DNA from: Roseibium algicola
Lineage (GTDB): Bacteria; Pseudomonadota; Alphaproteobacteria; Rhizobiales; Stappiaceae
Length of the DNA: 64,000 nucleotides
Assembly (NCBI RefSeq): GCF_001999245.1
Contig: NZ_CP019630.1
Coordinates: forward strand, 434,001-498,000
Reading direction: 5' to 3'
Part shown: piece by piece, positions 54,662 to 63,853 of the stretch
Layout of the letters: each line of letters begins with the position of its first letter
Numbering within the stretch: the stretch's first letter is position 1
Program-made: the position numbers and the translations under genes
Notes under the pieces: generated by a model
The model's input: the letters and a program-made list of their open reading frames with translations, nothing else
Database searches by the model: none
Told to the model about the DNA's origin: nothing

Positions 54662-55656
54662 TTGGATGCGTACTTTGCACGGTAGTAGTCAAGGATGACG
54701 GCAACGATGATGACGACACCGGTGATCATCTGGCGCATGAAATCGCTGAGGCCGATCAGGATGAGCCCGTTGGCGAGGACACCGATGATGAAGGCCCCCA
54801 GCAGCGTCCCGATGACCGATCCGCGCCCGCCGCTGAGGCTGGTGCCGCCGATGATGACGGCAGCAATGGCATTGAGTTCAAAGCCGATGCCGGCAATCGG
54901 GCTGGAGATATTGAGGCGTGCCATATAGACGACCGCGGCAATACCGGCGGTCAGACCGCAGATGGTGAAGGCCGCGATCTTGTAGCGAGCCACCGAATGA
55001 CCAGCCAGCCGGACAGCTTCCTCGTTGTTGCCGATACCGTAGATCAGACGGCCGAAGACCGTGAAGTTCAGCACGAACCAGGCAATGAACACCAGTAAAA
55101 GCGCCACCAGGAACACTACCGGCACACCGTAAACCATGGCGGACCCGAATTCCTCGAACGCGAAAGGGAAGGAATAGATGGTCTGTGCCTCGGAAACCTG
55201 CAGCGCCGCACCGCGGGCAATGTTCAGCATGCCGAGCGTGATGATGAAGGACGGCAGCGACCAATAGGCACTTATGGCACCGTTGAGAAAGCCGCAGAAG
55301 ACGCCGGTCAGGGTGGCTGCGACAACGGCTAGCGCGATCGCCTCCGCCGGACCGAAGCCGGGCAAGGTAATCGCCTTGCCGGCAACAACGGCAGCAAAGG
55401 CCATGACGGATCCGACAGACAGATCGATGCCGCCGATCAGGATCACGAAAGTCATGCCGACGGCCAGCACAAGGTTGATGGTGATCTGGGTCAGGATGTT
55501 GGTGATGTTGTTCGGCGTCAGAAAGTGCTCGGTGAAGAGCGAGAAAAAGACGATCAGCGCCAGCAGGGCCAGGCCGATACCCGCATTGTGCAACACCGTC
55601 CGGATGGAGAATTTCGGTGCGGCGGCGGCCGTTTCACTCAAGGTTTCGGTTGTCAT
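54658..55656 (-). CDS. rbsC: Ribose ABC transporter permease
   Basis: A 332-residue CUT2 permease with about 8-10 helices: LAVGMTFVILIGGIDLSVGSVMAFA, LPSFIITLGMLNIARGAAL, YGIGNNEEAVRLAGHSVARYKIAAFTICGLTAGIAAVVYMAR and VIIGGTSLSGGRGSVIGTLLGA are the RbsC landmarks. Overlaps rbsA and rbsD by 4 bases. Confidence 0.95.
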   Translation of the reverse strand: MTTETLSETAAAAPKFSIRTVLHNAGIGLALLALIVFFSLFTEHFLTPNNITNILTQITINLVLAVGMTFVILIGGIDLSVGSVMAFAAVVAGKAITLPGFGPAEAIALAVVAATLTGVFCGFLNGAISAYWSLPSFIITLGMLNIARGAALQVSEAQTIYSFPFAFEEFGSAMVYGVPVVFLVALLLVFIAWFVLNFTVFGRLIYGIGNNEEAVRLAGHSVARYKIAAFTICGLTAGIAAVVYMARLNISSPIAGIGFELNAIAAVIIGGTSLSGGRGSVIGTLLGAFIIGVLANGLILIGLSDFMRQMITGVVIIVAVILDYYRAKYASK

Positions 55657-57221
55657 TTGTCGTTTTCCCCGGCGCTCGGCGTTTGCCCGTAGGCCAGTTT
55701 CAGAATGTTTTCTTCAGAGAAATCCGGGCGTTTCACTTCGCCCTGGATCTCATGTTCGGCAAGCACCAGAATGCGATCGGCCAGTGTCATCAGCTCCGGC
55801 ATTTCCGAAGAGACGACAAGCAAGGCAACCCCTTCTCGGGCCAGGTCTTTCAGAATGGCGTAGATTTCCGCCTTGGCGCCGACATCCACACCGCGTGTCG
55901 GCTCGTCGAGCAGCAACACCTTCGGATTGCGCGCCAGCCATTTGGCCAGAACAACCTTCTGCTGGTTGCCGCCGGAGAGGCTCGAGGCAGGATCCGAGGC
56001 CCGTCCGTATTTGAGGGTCAGCCGAGCCGCGCTTGCGATGGCCTGGCGCGTTTCCTCGGCCAGCTTCAAAAGCCCGTTGCGCGAGACCGAGCCCATGTTG
56101 GCCAGCGATATGTTGGCAGCAATGGGCATGTCCAGAATGAGGCCTTCGTCCTTGCGATCTTCGGTGACGAAACCGATGCCCGCAGCAATGGCGTCACGCG
56201 GCCCCTTGAAGCGTACTTCCGCGCCATCACGGTAGATCTTGCCGGACTTGAGCGGATCGATCCCGAAGATGCCGCGCAGGATTTCGGTACGCCCTGCCCC
56301 GACAAGTCCGGATATCCCGACGATCTCGCCGTAACGCAAATCAAGTGAAACCCCGTTTGTCCCGGGATTTGCAACGGTCAGAAGGTCTTCCAGCCTCAAT
56401 GCGCTTGCGCCAAGCGCATGGCCATCGGGCTGTTCGTCCTGTTCGGCGGCAAGCTTGCGCCCCACCATCCGCTGCACAACACCTTCCGGAGTGGTCTCGC
56501 TGATCTGATCGGTCGCAATGGTCTTGCCGTTTCGAAACACGGTGACACGGTCACAGATGGCAAACACCTCATCGAGGTGGTGCGAGACGAATACCACGGT
56601 GACCCCGTCCGCCTTGATACCGGCAACGATGTCAAACAGGCGTCTGGTCTCGCGTTCCGTCAGGGTTGCGGTCGGCTCGTCCAGGATCAGGATCCGGCTT
56701 TTCGACTGCAACGCCCGGGCAATTTCGACCAGCTGGCGATGGGCAATCCCGAGAGAGCGGACTGGAGCGGTGACGTCCACATCCGTCAGTCCGATTGCAT
56801 CCAGCGCCTTTCGCGCGCGCCGGTTCATTTCCTTACGGTCCAACAGACCGAGGCTGTTCTTCGGCAGATGTTCTATGGAGATATTTTCGGCGATGGTGAG
56901 GTGTTCAAGCAGGTTGAATTCCTGATGAACCACCTGAACGCCATGATCCTTGGCGTCATGCGGGCTCATCGGGCGGTAAGGTTCGCCAGCCAGGGCGATC
57001 TGTCCCGCGTCGTAGGGAAACACGCCTGAAAGGATCTTGATGAGGGTGGATTTGCCAGCGCCGTTTTCTCCGACGAGCGCATGAACCTCGCCTTCATCCA
57101 GAGAGAAACTGACCCCGTCCAGTGCCTTGACGCCACCGAAATGCTTTTTCAGACCCTCGACCGTCAGGAAAGCACGGTCCGGTGCAGCGGCGGGCGCTGC
57201 GGCAAGCGATGCTGCTGCCAT
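55653..57221 (-). CDS. rbsA: Ribose ABC transporter ATP-binding protein (tandem ATPase)
   Basis: A 522-residue CUT2 ATPase with two ABC domains. The first has Walker A GENGAGKSTLIKIL, LGIAHRQLVEIARAL and ILDEPTATLT. The second has the degenerate GLVGAGRTEILRGIFG loop usual in this family, LSGGNQQKVVLAKWLARNPKVLLLDEPTRGVDVG. The N-terminus is Ala-rich and only a weak GGAC ribosome-binding site precedes the ATG. Confidence 0.95.
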   Translation of the reverse strand: MAAASLAAAPAAAPDRAFLTVEGLKKHFGGVKALDGVSFSLDEGEVHALVGENGAGKSTLIKILSGVFPYDAGQIALAGEPYRPMSPHDAKDHGVQVVHQEFNLLEHLTIAENISIEHLPKNSLGLLDRKEMNRRARKALDAIGLTDVDVTAPVRSLGIAHRQLVEIARALQSKSRILILDEPTATLTERETRRLFDIVAGIKADGVTVVFVSHHLDEVFAICDRVTVFRNGKTIATDQISETTPEGVVQRMVGRKLAAEQDEQPDGHALGASALRLEDLLTVANPGTNGVSLDLRYGEIVGISGLVGAGRTEILRGIFGIDPLKSGKIYRDGAEVRFKGPRDAIAAGIGFVTEDRKDEGLILDMPIAANISLANMGSVSRNGLLKLAEETRQAIASAARLTLKYGRASDPASSLSGGNQQKVVLAKWLARNPKVLLLDEPTRGVDVGAKAEIYAILKDLAREGVALLVVSSEMPELMTLADRILVLAEHEIQGEVKRPDFSEENILKLAYGQTPSAGENDK

Positions 57222-57254
57222 GGTGCGTCCAGTCGTTTTTTTGATGGATAAACA

Positions 57255-57285
57255 GCTCCCGCCCTGAAGCTGACCGGGCGGGAGC
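57255..57285. other. Intercistronic hairpin between rbsB and rbsA
   Basis: A perfect 10-bp stem GCTCCCGCCC / GGGCGGGAGC with an 11-base loop, 14 bp past the rbsB stop and without a U-tract on the minus strand. It resembles the stabilising hairpins that keep binding-protein message more abundant than the rest. Confidence 0.65.
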
Positions 57286-57299
57286 GTTCTTGAGACTGC

Positions 57300-58220
57300 C
57301 TACTTCGCAGTCACCAATTCGATCGGCGTCTTGACCCAGCCCTGCAGCTGTTCACCGGTCGAAACGACGTCGAGCGCCATGTCGATGGCATTGGCCGCCA
57401 TGTCGGTGCCGAACTGGTCGACGGTAGCCAGCATCCGACCGTCTTCGATCATCGGGCCGACTGCAGGAATGTTGTCAAAACCGATGACTTCAATGTCGGT
57501 GCGGCCGGCGCTTTCCAGTGCCTTTACAACGCCAATCGCCATGGAGTCGTTAGCTGCCATCACGCCCTGAACGTCGGGATGCGCTGTCAGCATTGTGGCG
57601 AAGACCTGGTTGGCTTCTTCGGTTTCCCAATGCGCTGTCCGGCTGTCGAGCAGGTCCAGCTTGTACTCGGCAACAGAGTCTTCAAAGCCCAGGCGGCGCT
57701 GCGTGGCGTTGTCCGCACCCGGGTTGCCTTCGATGATGACAACCTTTGCGCCCTCACCCAGCTTCTTGCCCAGTGCATCACCGGCAAGCTTGGCACCGCC
57801 CCGGTTGTCCGGACCGACGAACGCGAGTTCTACGCCCTGTTGCTTCTTGGCTTCCTCATCAAGCGCCACGTCGAAGTTGACCACGACGATACCGGCTTCC
57901 ATCGCCTTTTTCAGCGGACGGACCATGGCGCGGCTGTCGGCCGGTGCGACAACGATGGCGTCCACACCCTGCGTGATGAAGTTTTCGACCGCATTGATCT
58001 GGGATTCAAAGTCGGTCTCGTTCTGCATGCCGACGGCCTTGAGCTCATAGTCGCCACGGCGCTTCTGATGCTCCTCGGCACCAACCATCATGTTCTGAAA
58101 GAACTCGTTGGCCAATGATTTCATGATCAGGCCCACCACCGGCTTGTCGTCGGCAAGAGCGGTTCCACCAAGCAAAGCGAGGCCGGTCGCTGCCGCGGCA
58201 GCGATTTTCAATAACTTCAT
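57300..58220 (-). CDS. rbsB: Ribose ABC transporter substrate-binding protein
   Basis: A 306-residue periplasmic receptor with a signal peptide ending GGTALADDK. The type I sugar-binding core is clear: VVGLIMKSLANEFFQNMMVGAEE, GVDAIVVAPADSRAMVRPLKKAMEAGIVVVNFDVALD, VVIIEGNPGADNATQRRLGFEDSV and GVMAANDSMAIGVVKAL. Start 58220 follows GGGAGGA. Head gene of rbsBACDK; strong binding-site candidates lie about 95-125 bp upstream. Confidence 0.93.
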   Translation of the reverse strand: MKLLKIAAAAATGLALLGGTALADDKPVVGLIMKSLANEFFQNMMVGAEEHQKRRGDYELKAVGMQNETDFESQINAVENFITQGVDAIVVAPADSRAMVRPLKKAMEAGIVVVNFDVALDEEAKKQQGVELAFVGPDNRGGAKLAGDALGKKLGEGAKVVIIEGNPGADNATQRRLGFEDSVAEYKLDLLDSRTAHWETEEANQVFATMLTAHPDVQGVMAANDSMAIGVVKALESAGRTDIEVIGFDNIPAVGPMIEDGRMLATVDQFGTDMAANAIDMALDVVSTGEQLQGWVKTPIELVTAK

Positions 58221-58313
58221 GATTTTCCTCCCAAAAAGGCTGCACCTCTCACGCCATTCCAAGGGCGCTATCAGGCTGCACAATTGAAAGCACGGCCGAA
58301 TTACAACGTCAAT

Positions 58314-58344
58314 ATGAAACGTTTCATTTTTTTGAATGCATTCA
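58314..58344. promoter_or_regulatory. Tandem palindromic operators of the ribose operon
   Basis: ATGAAACGTTTCAT (58314-58327), a perfect 14-bp palindrome with the central CG usual for LacI-family sites, lies 5 bp from TGAATGCATTCA (58333-58344). The second recurs upstream of the lacI-type gene. A TTGACG box on the minus strand (58311-58306) abuts the first palindrome, so repressor binding would overlap the promoter. Confidence 0.65.
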
Positions 58345-58432
58345 TTTCATGCGTAGAAATAGCGAGTGATTTCAGGATCTTTCACCTGAATTTAAACGTG
58401 AAAAAATTTGATCGGGAGAGTTATGGCGCAGC

Positions 58433-58458
58433 AAAAAGGGGCCGAATCCAGCCCCCTT
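58433..58458 (-). terminator. Minus-strand terminator downstream of the GFA gene
   Basis: AAGGGGC (58436-58442) pairs with GCCCCCTT (58451-58458) with one bulged C; the flanking A-run at 58433-58437 gives a U-tract on the minus strand. It lies about 170 bp past the GFA-family stop and before the rbs promoter, so it separates the two units. Confidence 0.55.
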
Positions 58459-58630
58459 GGCGTCCTGTCACACAGTAAAAGCACAAACGGTTGCAGATGC
58501 ACAAACCGGAAGAAAGAGCGCGCGAAGTCTTACAGGTTTCGAGGTGTTAGTGAACGAAATCCGGAGGTGTGATGGGCAAATCAGGGCCTTCTCGCCATCC
58601 AGTTGGCACGCGGCCCTGGTTTGAATGCCT

Positions 58631-59020
58631 CTACTCCTCGCGCCCCTCGTTTTCCCGATCGCGCTCGTAGTGTCTGGAAATCGGAAATTCCGGCAGCCAG
58701 GCTTCGCGGCGGATGGTCCAGAGTTCGTAGGTCGGGGTCATCTGGTCGGGTGCGTCCAGCGCTCCCAGATGCACCTCGGTTTCATCACCCGTTTGCGAAA
58801 AAACGGACGACCCGCACCGAGGACAGAAAGACCGCCCCCGATACTCGCCCGTTTCACCTTCGTGGCTTACGGCATCCTGCGGAAAGACAGCAGAGGCGTG
58901 GAACAGCGCCCCGTGATGCTTGCGGCAATCAAGACAATGACAAAGGCCGACCCGATACGGTTCGCCTTCAGCCACGAACCGGACATTCCCGCACAGGCAG
59001 CCACCGGTGTATCGCTTCAT
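58631..59020 (-). CDS. GFA-family (glutathione-dependent formaldehyde-activating-like) zinc protein
   Basis: A 129-residue protein with the complete GFA zinc pattern: GGCLCGNVRF (Cys8, Cys10), GLCHCLDCRK (Cys27, Cys29, Cys32) and SFCPRCGSSVF. Some members help glutathione react with formaldehyde; most annotated members are of unknown role. AAGGAAG precedes the ATG. It is 85 bp after the SDR gene on the same strand. Confidence 0.88.
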   Translation of the reverse strand: MKRYTGGCLCGNVRFVAEGEPYRVGLCHCLDCRKHHGALFHASAVFPQDAVSHEGETGEYRGRSFCPRCGSSVFSQTGDETEVHLGALDAPDQMTPTYELWTIRREAWLPEFPISRHYERDRENEGREE

Positions 59021-59105
59021 GATCTCGTCTTCCTTCGGCCGTCTGGATGTCGCGCAAATCTGTTCGGACCTGTCGATACATGATCCGGCCGAGGCTGATC
59101 AATCC

Positions 59106-59846
59106 TCAGATGCAGCGTCCGCCGTCAACTTCCATCGCAACCCCGGTAATCATGCCCGCCTCATCCGAGCACAGGAAACAGGCCGCGTTGCCCATGTCTT
59201 CCGGTGTCGAAAAACGGCCGATGGGAATGGTGGAGAGGAACTTGGCACGCATTTCCGGCGTGTCTTCACCCATGAAGCTTTTCAGAAGCGGCGTTTCGCC
59301 GGCCACCGGGCAAATTGCGTTGACCCGTACGCCCGACGGGGCGAGTTCGACCGCCATCGTCTTTGTCGCGGTGATCATCCACCCCTTGGAGGCGTTGTAC
59401 CAGTTGAGCCTGGGACGCGGGCTGAGGCCTGCGGTGGAAGCCACATTCAGGATCGCCCCCTTGCCGGCTTCCGTCATGGCCGGGACGAAGTGCTTCGCCG
59501 TCAGATAGACCGACTTGCAATTGACCGCGAGGACCCGGTCGAACTCTTCTTCCGTAACGTCCTGCATCAGTTTGGGCAGATGCGTGATGCCGGCATTGTT
59601 GACCAGGATATCGACCCCGCCGAGCAGCGAGGAGGCAACATCGGCCAAGTGGCTGACGCTGTCATTGCTGGAGACATCCGTCTTGATGGCCAGTCCGCCA
59701 ACTTCCGCGGCAATTTCCTCTGCAAGATCCAGGTTCAGGTCGGCGACCATGACCTTTGCGCCTTCTGCTGCGAACTTGCGCACGATGCCAGCACCAAAGC
59801 CCGAGGCCCCACCCGTGACAATCGCTTTCTTTCCTTCAAGTCTCAT
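59106..59846 (-). CDS. SDR-family oxidoreductase (glucose-1-dehydrogenase-like)
   Basis: A 246-residue classical SDR: TGGASGFGAGI, ADLN acidic residue implying NAD(H), NNAG, catalytic Ser in NVASTAGL, Tyr-x3-Lys in WYNASKGWMI, then ICPVAGETPL. It ends with the family-typical GVAMEVDGGRCI. GGGAGG precedes the ATG. In an operon with an aldehyde dehydrogenase and a peptide-type importer, it may oxidise an alcohol to the aldehyde used next (inference). Confidence 0.88.
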   Translation of the reverse strand: MRLEGKKAIVTGGASGFGAGIVRKFAAEGAKVMVADLNLDLAEEIAAEVGGLAIKTDVSSNDSVSHLADVASSLLGGVDILVNNAGITHLPKLMQDVTEEEFDRVLAVNCKSVYLTAKHFVPAMTEAGKGAILNVASTAGLSPRPRLNWYNASKGWMITATKTMAVELAPSGVRVNAICPVAGETPLLKSFMGEDTPEMRAKFLSTIPIGRFSTPEDMGNAACFLCSDEAGMITGVAMEVDGGRCI

Positions 59847-59880
59847 GCAAACCTCCCGATCTTGGTTCCTTGCTCTCCAG

Positions 59881-59922
59881 CGTCATCCCGGCTGAGCGAA
59901 GCGCGAGCCGGGATCGGGGAGC
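59881..59922. repeat. Short copy of the CGTCATCCCGGC-type repeat
   Basis: CGTCATCCCGGCTGAGCG followed by GCGCGAGCCGGGATCGGGG forms a hairpin (CATCCCGGC/GCCGGGAT). It matches the first part of the 39-kb repeats and sits in the 124-bp gap between the aldehyde dehydrogenase and SDR genes. Confidence 0.75.
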
Positions 59923-59970
59923 TACATTCAATTGTTCTTTGTACGCGCATCGAATTGAGCGTCCGGGCGT

Positions 59971-61425
59971 TCATCCGTGAAACGCCGCAACGGTCTTCAG
60001 CGTGGTGAAGCCGTAAAGCGCCTCGAACCCCTTTTCCCGGCCGTGACCGGACTTGCCCATACCGCCGAACGGCAACTCGACACCGCCACCGGCACCGTAG
60101 TTGTTGATGAAAACCTGGCCGGTCCGGATCTTTTTGGCGAGCCGCATCTGGCGGGCACCGTCGCGGGTCCACAGGCTCGCGACAAGGCCGTAGTCCGTGC
60201 CATTGGCAATCGAGATTGCTTCTTCCTCGTCGTCAAAGGGAATGATCACCTGCACCGGGCCGAAAATCTCGTCCCGTGCCAACACGTGGCCGGGTGAAAC
60301 GCCGGCAAAAAGGGTCGGGCAGACGTAGTTCCCGCCTTCCGGTGCGTCCTGCAACACACCTTCCGCCACCTTTTGCAGGTCCGCCCCCCGATCCAGAAAA
60401 CTTGAGACGATGTCTTTCTGCTTGGCCGAGATCAACGGTCCGACATCGAGATCGTTCAGTGCAGGTCCGACCGTCAGCGAACCGTAACGAGCCGCCATGC
60501 GCTCGGTCACCTGATCGGACACAGACCTGTGCACCAGAATGCGTGAGGAAGCCGAGCAGGTCTGCCCGGCGTTCTGGATGCCTGCGTTCACCAGGAATGG
60601 CAGGGCATCATCCAGATCGGCATCTTCGAACACAAGCTGAGGCGACTTGCCGCCGAGCTCCAGCGTTACCGGCACGACATTCCGGGCTGCCGCCGTCTGC
60701 ACCTGAACACCGGTTGCAACCGAACCGGTGAAAGAGATGTGGTGGACACGCGGATGCGCGGTCAAGGCCGCACCGGCTTCCGACCCGAGACCCGGAACCA
60801 CGTTCAGCGCACCGTCAGGCAAACCGGCCTGGCGGGCGAGATCGGCAAAGGCGAGCGCCGTCAGGCAGGCGTCTTCCGCCGGTTTCAGCACACAGGCATT
60901 GCCTGTTGCCAACGCCGCGCCAACAGACCGGCCGATGATCTGCATCGGGTAGTTCCAGGGCACGATATGCCCGGTAACGCCATGCGGTTCGCGCAAGGTG
61001 TAGACCGTGTACCCATCGAGATAGGGAATTGTCTCGCCATGGAGCTTGTCTGCAGCCCCGCCATAAAATTCCAGATAGCGGGCAAGAGCGACAGCGTCTG
61101 CGCGTGCCTGTTTCAACGGCTTGCCAACGTCGATGGATTCGATCCGCGCCAGATGATCGACCTTTTCCAGCACCAGCTCGCGCAGGCGAAACAGGAACCG
61201 GCCGCGCTCGGCGGCGTTGGTCCGCCCCCACTCGCCTGCCATGGCGGCTTCGGCCGCATCCACCGCTGCATCGATATCGGTCGCTCCACCGCGGGCAATC
61301 GCACCTATGCGTGCCCCGGTCGAAGGATCGTTGAGCGGCAGTTCTCCGCCTCCTGCCGGATCCACCCATTTTCCGCCGATCAGGCATTTGGCCGGATCGA
61401 ACCAAAGGTCCAGTTCCTGGGTCAT
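59971..61425 (-). CDS. NAD(P)-dependent aldehyde dehydrogenase
   Basis: A 484-residue ALDH oxidising an aldehyde to its acid. VPWNYPMQIIGRSVGAALATGNACVLKPAEDACLTAL, SFTGSVATG, catalytic Glu in VTLELGGKSPQLVFEDADL and catalytic Cys in NAGQTCSASSRILVHRSV are all present; the C-terminus has GGMGKSGHGREKGFEAL. It most resembles betaine-/amino-aldehyde and related broad ALDHs. GGGGAGG precedes the ATG; it is 11 bp after the ABC ATPase gene. The substrate is unknown. Confidence 0.9.
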   Translation of the reverse strand: MTQELDLWFDPAKCLIGGKWVDPAGGGELPLNDPSTGARIGAIARGGATDIDAAVDAAEAAMAGEWGRTNAAERGRFLFRLRELVLEKVDHLARIESIDVGKPLKQARADAVALARYLEFYGGAADKLHGETIPYLDGYTVYTLREPHGVTGHIVPWNYPMQIIGRSVGAALATGNACVLKPAEDACLTALAFADLARQAGLPDGALNVVPGLGSEAGAALTAHPRVHHISFTGSVATGVQVQTAAARNVVPVTLELGGKSPQLVFEDADLDDALPFLVNAGIQNAGQTCSASSRILVHRSVSDQVTERMAARYGSLTVGPALNDLDVGPLISAKQKDIVSSFLDRGADLQKVAEGVLQDAPEGGNYVCPTLFAGVSPGHVLARDEIFGPVQVIIPFDDEEEAISIANGTDYGLVASLWTRDGARQMRLAKKIRTGQVFINNYGAGGGVELPFGGMGKSGHGREKGFEALYGFTTLKTVAAFHG

Positions 61426-61436
61426 GGGTTCCTCCC

Positions 61437-63026
61437 CTAAAGGATGCCGGCCGGAAGGACCGGTGCGGCAGCAACAAGTTGTTGTGTATATGGATGGTTC
61501 GGCCGGTCGAAGACCGTGTCCGTCGGGCCTTGCTCGACAATCTTGCCGGATTTCATCACCAGCACCCGATCCGTTATCGAACGGACCACGCTGAGATCGT
61601 GGCTGATGAAGAGGTAGGTCAGGCCAAACCTGTCGGCCAGATCCGCCAGTAGGTCGAGCACCTGGGCGCGAACGGACACATCGAGCGCCGAAACTGCTTC
61701 GTCGAGAATGATCAGGTCCGGCTTGATGATGAGCGCACGTGCGATTGCGATGCGCTGACGCTGGCCACCGGAAAACTCGTGTATGTATTTGTGGGCATCC
61801 GCCGCGCTCAGACCGACGCTTTCAAGAGCTTCGGCAATTGCCGCGTCTCGCTCGGCCCCTTTGGGCGGGTCAGAGAGCAGATGGAAAGGCTCCGTGATCA
61901 GCCTGTCCACCCGCCAGCGCGGATTAAAGCTTCCATAGGGGTCCTGAAAGACCACCTGCATGCGCCGGCGTACGATCTGGTTGGCGTGGTGATGGGTGAA
62001 GACAGGCAGACCGTCGAACAGGATTTCGCCGCCCTGCACTTCTTCCAGACCCAGGATAGCCCGCGTCAGTGTGGACTTGCCGCAACCCGATTCACCGACA
62101 AGGCCGAGGCTCTCGCCCTTGCGGATCTCGAAGCTGACGCCATCAACAGCACGAAACTGCGTGGTCTTGCCCCACCATCCGTGTGTATGTCCGGTATAAT
62201 CGCGCACGACATCACGCACCTGCAGGAGAGGCTGCTCCTGCGTTTCGTTGCCGCGTTCGGGCACATGGGCGGAGGCTTCCAGCAGCGCACGCGAATAGGG
62301 ATGCTGCAGATTGCCGAAGAGCGTCTTGGCCGGACCGCTTTCGACCACCTCACCCTGACGCATGATCACCAGATCGTCGGCAAGGTCGGCCACAACCGCG
62401 AGGTCGTGGCTGATCAGCATCAGCCCCATGCCGTCCTCGGCGACGAGACGCTTCAGAAGTTCCAGGATCTGTGCCTGGGTCGTGACATCCAGTGCAGTGG
62501 TCGGTTCGTCGGCAATCAGCAGCTTGGGCTTGAGCGCAATGGCCATGGCGATGACCACTCTCTGGCGCTGACCGCCGGAGAGTTCGTGCGGATACCGGCT
62601 TAACGGAAACCGTTCCTGCGGCAGTTCCGCGCGTTGCAGGGCATCCGCTGCGCGAACCATTGCTTCGGCTTTCGAAACGCGCTCGTGGATCAGGATTGTC
62701 TCGGCAACCTGGTCGCCGATGGTCTTCAGCGGATTGAGCGCGGTCATCGGCTCCTGGAAGACCATGCCGACATCCCGCCCGCGCAGGCCACACATTTCGG
62801 CTTCGCTGAGCAACAGGATATCCTTGCCCGACAGATTGATCGAACCGGTGCAGGAAGCGCCGCCCGGCAACAGCTGCAGCACGGAAAAGGCCGTGATCGA
62901 CTTGCCTGATCCACTCTCGCCGATCACCCCGAGAATACGGCCCGGCGCCACTTCCATTGAGACATTCCGGAGGATCTGAAGACCGTGAATGGAAAGCGAC
63001 AGGTTCCTTATGGTCAGAAGGCTCAT
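61437..63026 (-). CDS. Dipeptide/oligopeptide-type ABC transporter ATPase (DppD-DppF fusion)
   Basis: A 529-residue protein with two complete ABC domains. The first has [45 protein letters not shown]. The second has [49 protein letters not shown]. This is the fused DppD/DppF form common in alphaproteobacteria (for example YejF and GsiA types). Start 63026 (MSLLTIRNL) overlaps the permease stop by 4 bases; the longer frame to 63185 lies inside that gene. Substrate could be peptides, nickel, glutathione or opine-like compounds. Confidence 0.92.
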   Translation of the reverse strand: MSLLTIRNLSLSIHGLQILRNVSMEVAPGRILGVIGESGSGKSITAFSVLQLLPGGASCTGSINLSGKDILLLSEAEMCGLRGRDVGMVFQEPMTALNPLKTIGDQVAETILIHERVSKAEAMVRAADALQRAELPQERFPLSRYPHELSGGQRQRVVIAMAIALKPKLLIADEPTTALDVTTQAQILELLKRLVAEDGMGLMLISHDLAVVADLADDLVIMRQGEVVESGPAKTLFGNLQHPYSRALLEASAHVPERGNETQEQPLLQVRDVVRDYTGHTHGWWGKTTQFRAVDGVSFEIRKGESLGLVGESGCGKSTLTRAILGLEEVQGGEILFDGLPVFTHHHANQIVRRRMQVVFQDPYGSFNPRWRVDRLITEPFHLLSDPPKGAERDAAIAEALESVGLSAADAHKYIHEFSGGQRQRIAIARALIIKPDLIILDEAVSALDVSVRAQVLDLLADLADRFGLTYLFISHDLSVVRSITDRVLVMKSGKIVEQGPTDTVFDRPNHPYTQQLVAAAPVLPAGIL

Positions 63027-63853
63027 GTCCGGGCCCTCCTGAGTTTCGGATCGAGACTGTCCCGCAGGCCGTCGCCAAGCAGGTTCAGTCCAAGGACCGT
63101 CAGAAGAATGGCAAGGCCCGGAAACAGCGCCAGATGAGGCGCGAGCGATATCATCGTCTGGCTGTCTGCCAGCATCCGCCCCCAACTGGCAGTCGGCGGC
63201 TGTGCTCCGAGGCCGACATAGCTGAGCCCCGCTTCGGCGAGAATGCCCAGAGAGAACTGGATCGTGCCCTGAACGATCAGGAGATTGGCGACGTTGGGCA
63301 GGATGTGTTCCAGCGAAATACGCGCCGAGCCTTTGCCCGCGACCCGCGCCGCCAGAATGTATTCCCGGTTCCAGAGCGACAGCGCGGCGCCCCGCGTCAG
63401 GCGGGCGAAGACCGGGATATTGAAGATGCCGATGGCGATGATGGCGTTGAGCGCCGACGCCCCGAAGACGGCAGTGATCATGACCGCGATCAGAAGGCTT
63501 GGAAACGCAAACACAAGGTCATTGGCGCGCATGATGATCTCGTCCATCAGGCCGCCTTTCCTGGCAGCAGCAGCAAGACCGAGCGGCACACCAACAGCCA
63601 TGCCGATGCCGACAGCCACCAGGGCGACGGCAATGGATGTGCGCGCACCGACCATGATCATGCTGAGAATGTCCCGCCCGAACTGATCGGTACCGAAGGG
63701 GTGCAGCCAGCTTGGCGGCTTCATGCGGTTGGCGATATCGAGCACTGTCGTGTCATACGGCACCCAGACGAGGCTGATAAGCGCGGCGGCCGTGAACAGA
63801 AGCGTCAGAATGGCGCCTGGCAGCAGTGTGCGGCTGTGGAACAGGACGCTCAT
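63023..63853 (-). CDS. Dipeptide/oligopeptide-type ABC transporter permease (DppC type)
   Basis: A 276-residue permease with about six helices; FGTDQFGRDILSMIMVGARTSIAVALVAVGIGMAVGVPLGLAAA is the DppC signature, and EYILAARVAGKGSARISLEHILPNVANLLIVQ the EAA loop. The C-terminus has LFPGLAILLTVLGLNLLGDGLRDSLDPKLRR. The ATG at 63853 shares one base with the upstream permease stop (TGATG); a TTG one codon earlier is less likely. Confidence 0.92.
   Translation of the reverse strand: MSVLFHSRTLLPGAILTLLFTAAALISLVWVPYDTTVLDIANRMKPPSWLHPFGTDQFGRDILSMIMVGARTSIAVALVAVGIGMAVGVPLGLAAAARKGGLMDEIIMRANDLVFAFPSLLIAVMITAVFGASALNAIIAIGIFNIPVFARLTRGAALSLWNREYILAARVAGKGSARISLEHILPNVANLLIVQGTIQFSLGILAEAGLSYVGLGAQPPTASWGRMLADSQTMISLAPHLALFPGLAILLTVLGLNLLGDGLRDSLDPKLRRART

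Larger units (their letters stand above)
58221..58630. other. Intergenic region upstream of rbsB
   Basis: 410 bp holding two palindromes (58314-58344), the rbs promoter and an insulating minus-strand terminator (58433-58458). A 64-aa plus-strand frame starting at 58284 has no coding features and is not called. Confidence 0.55.
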
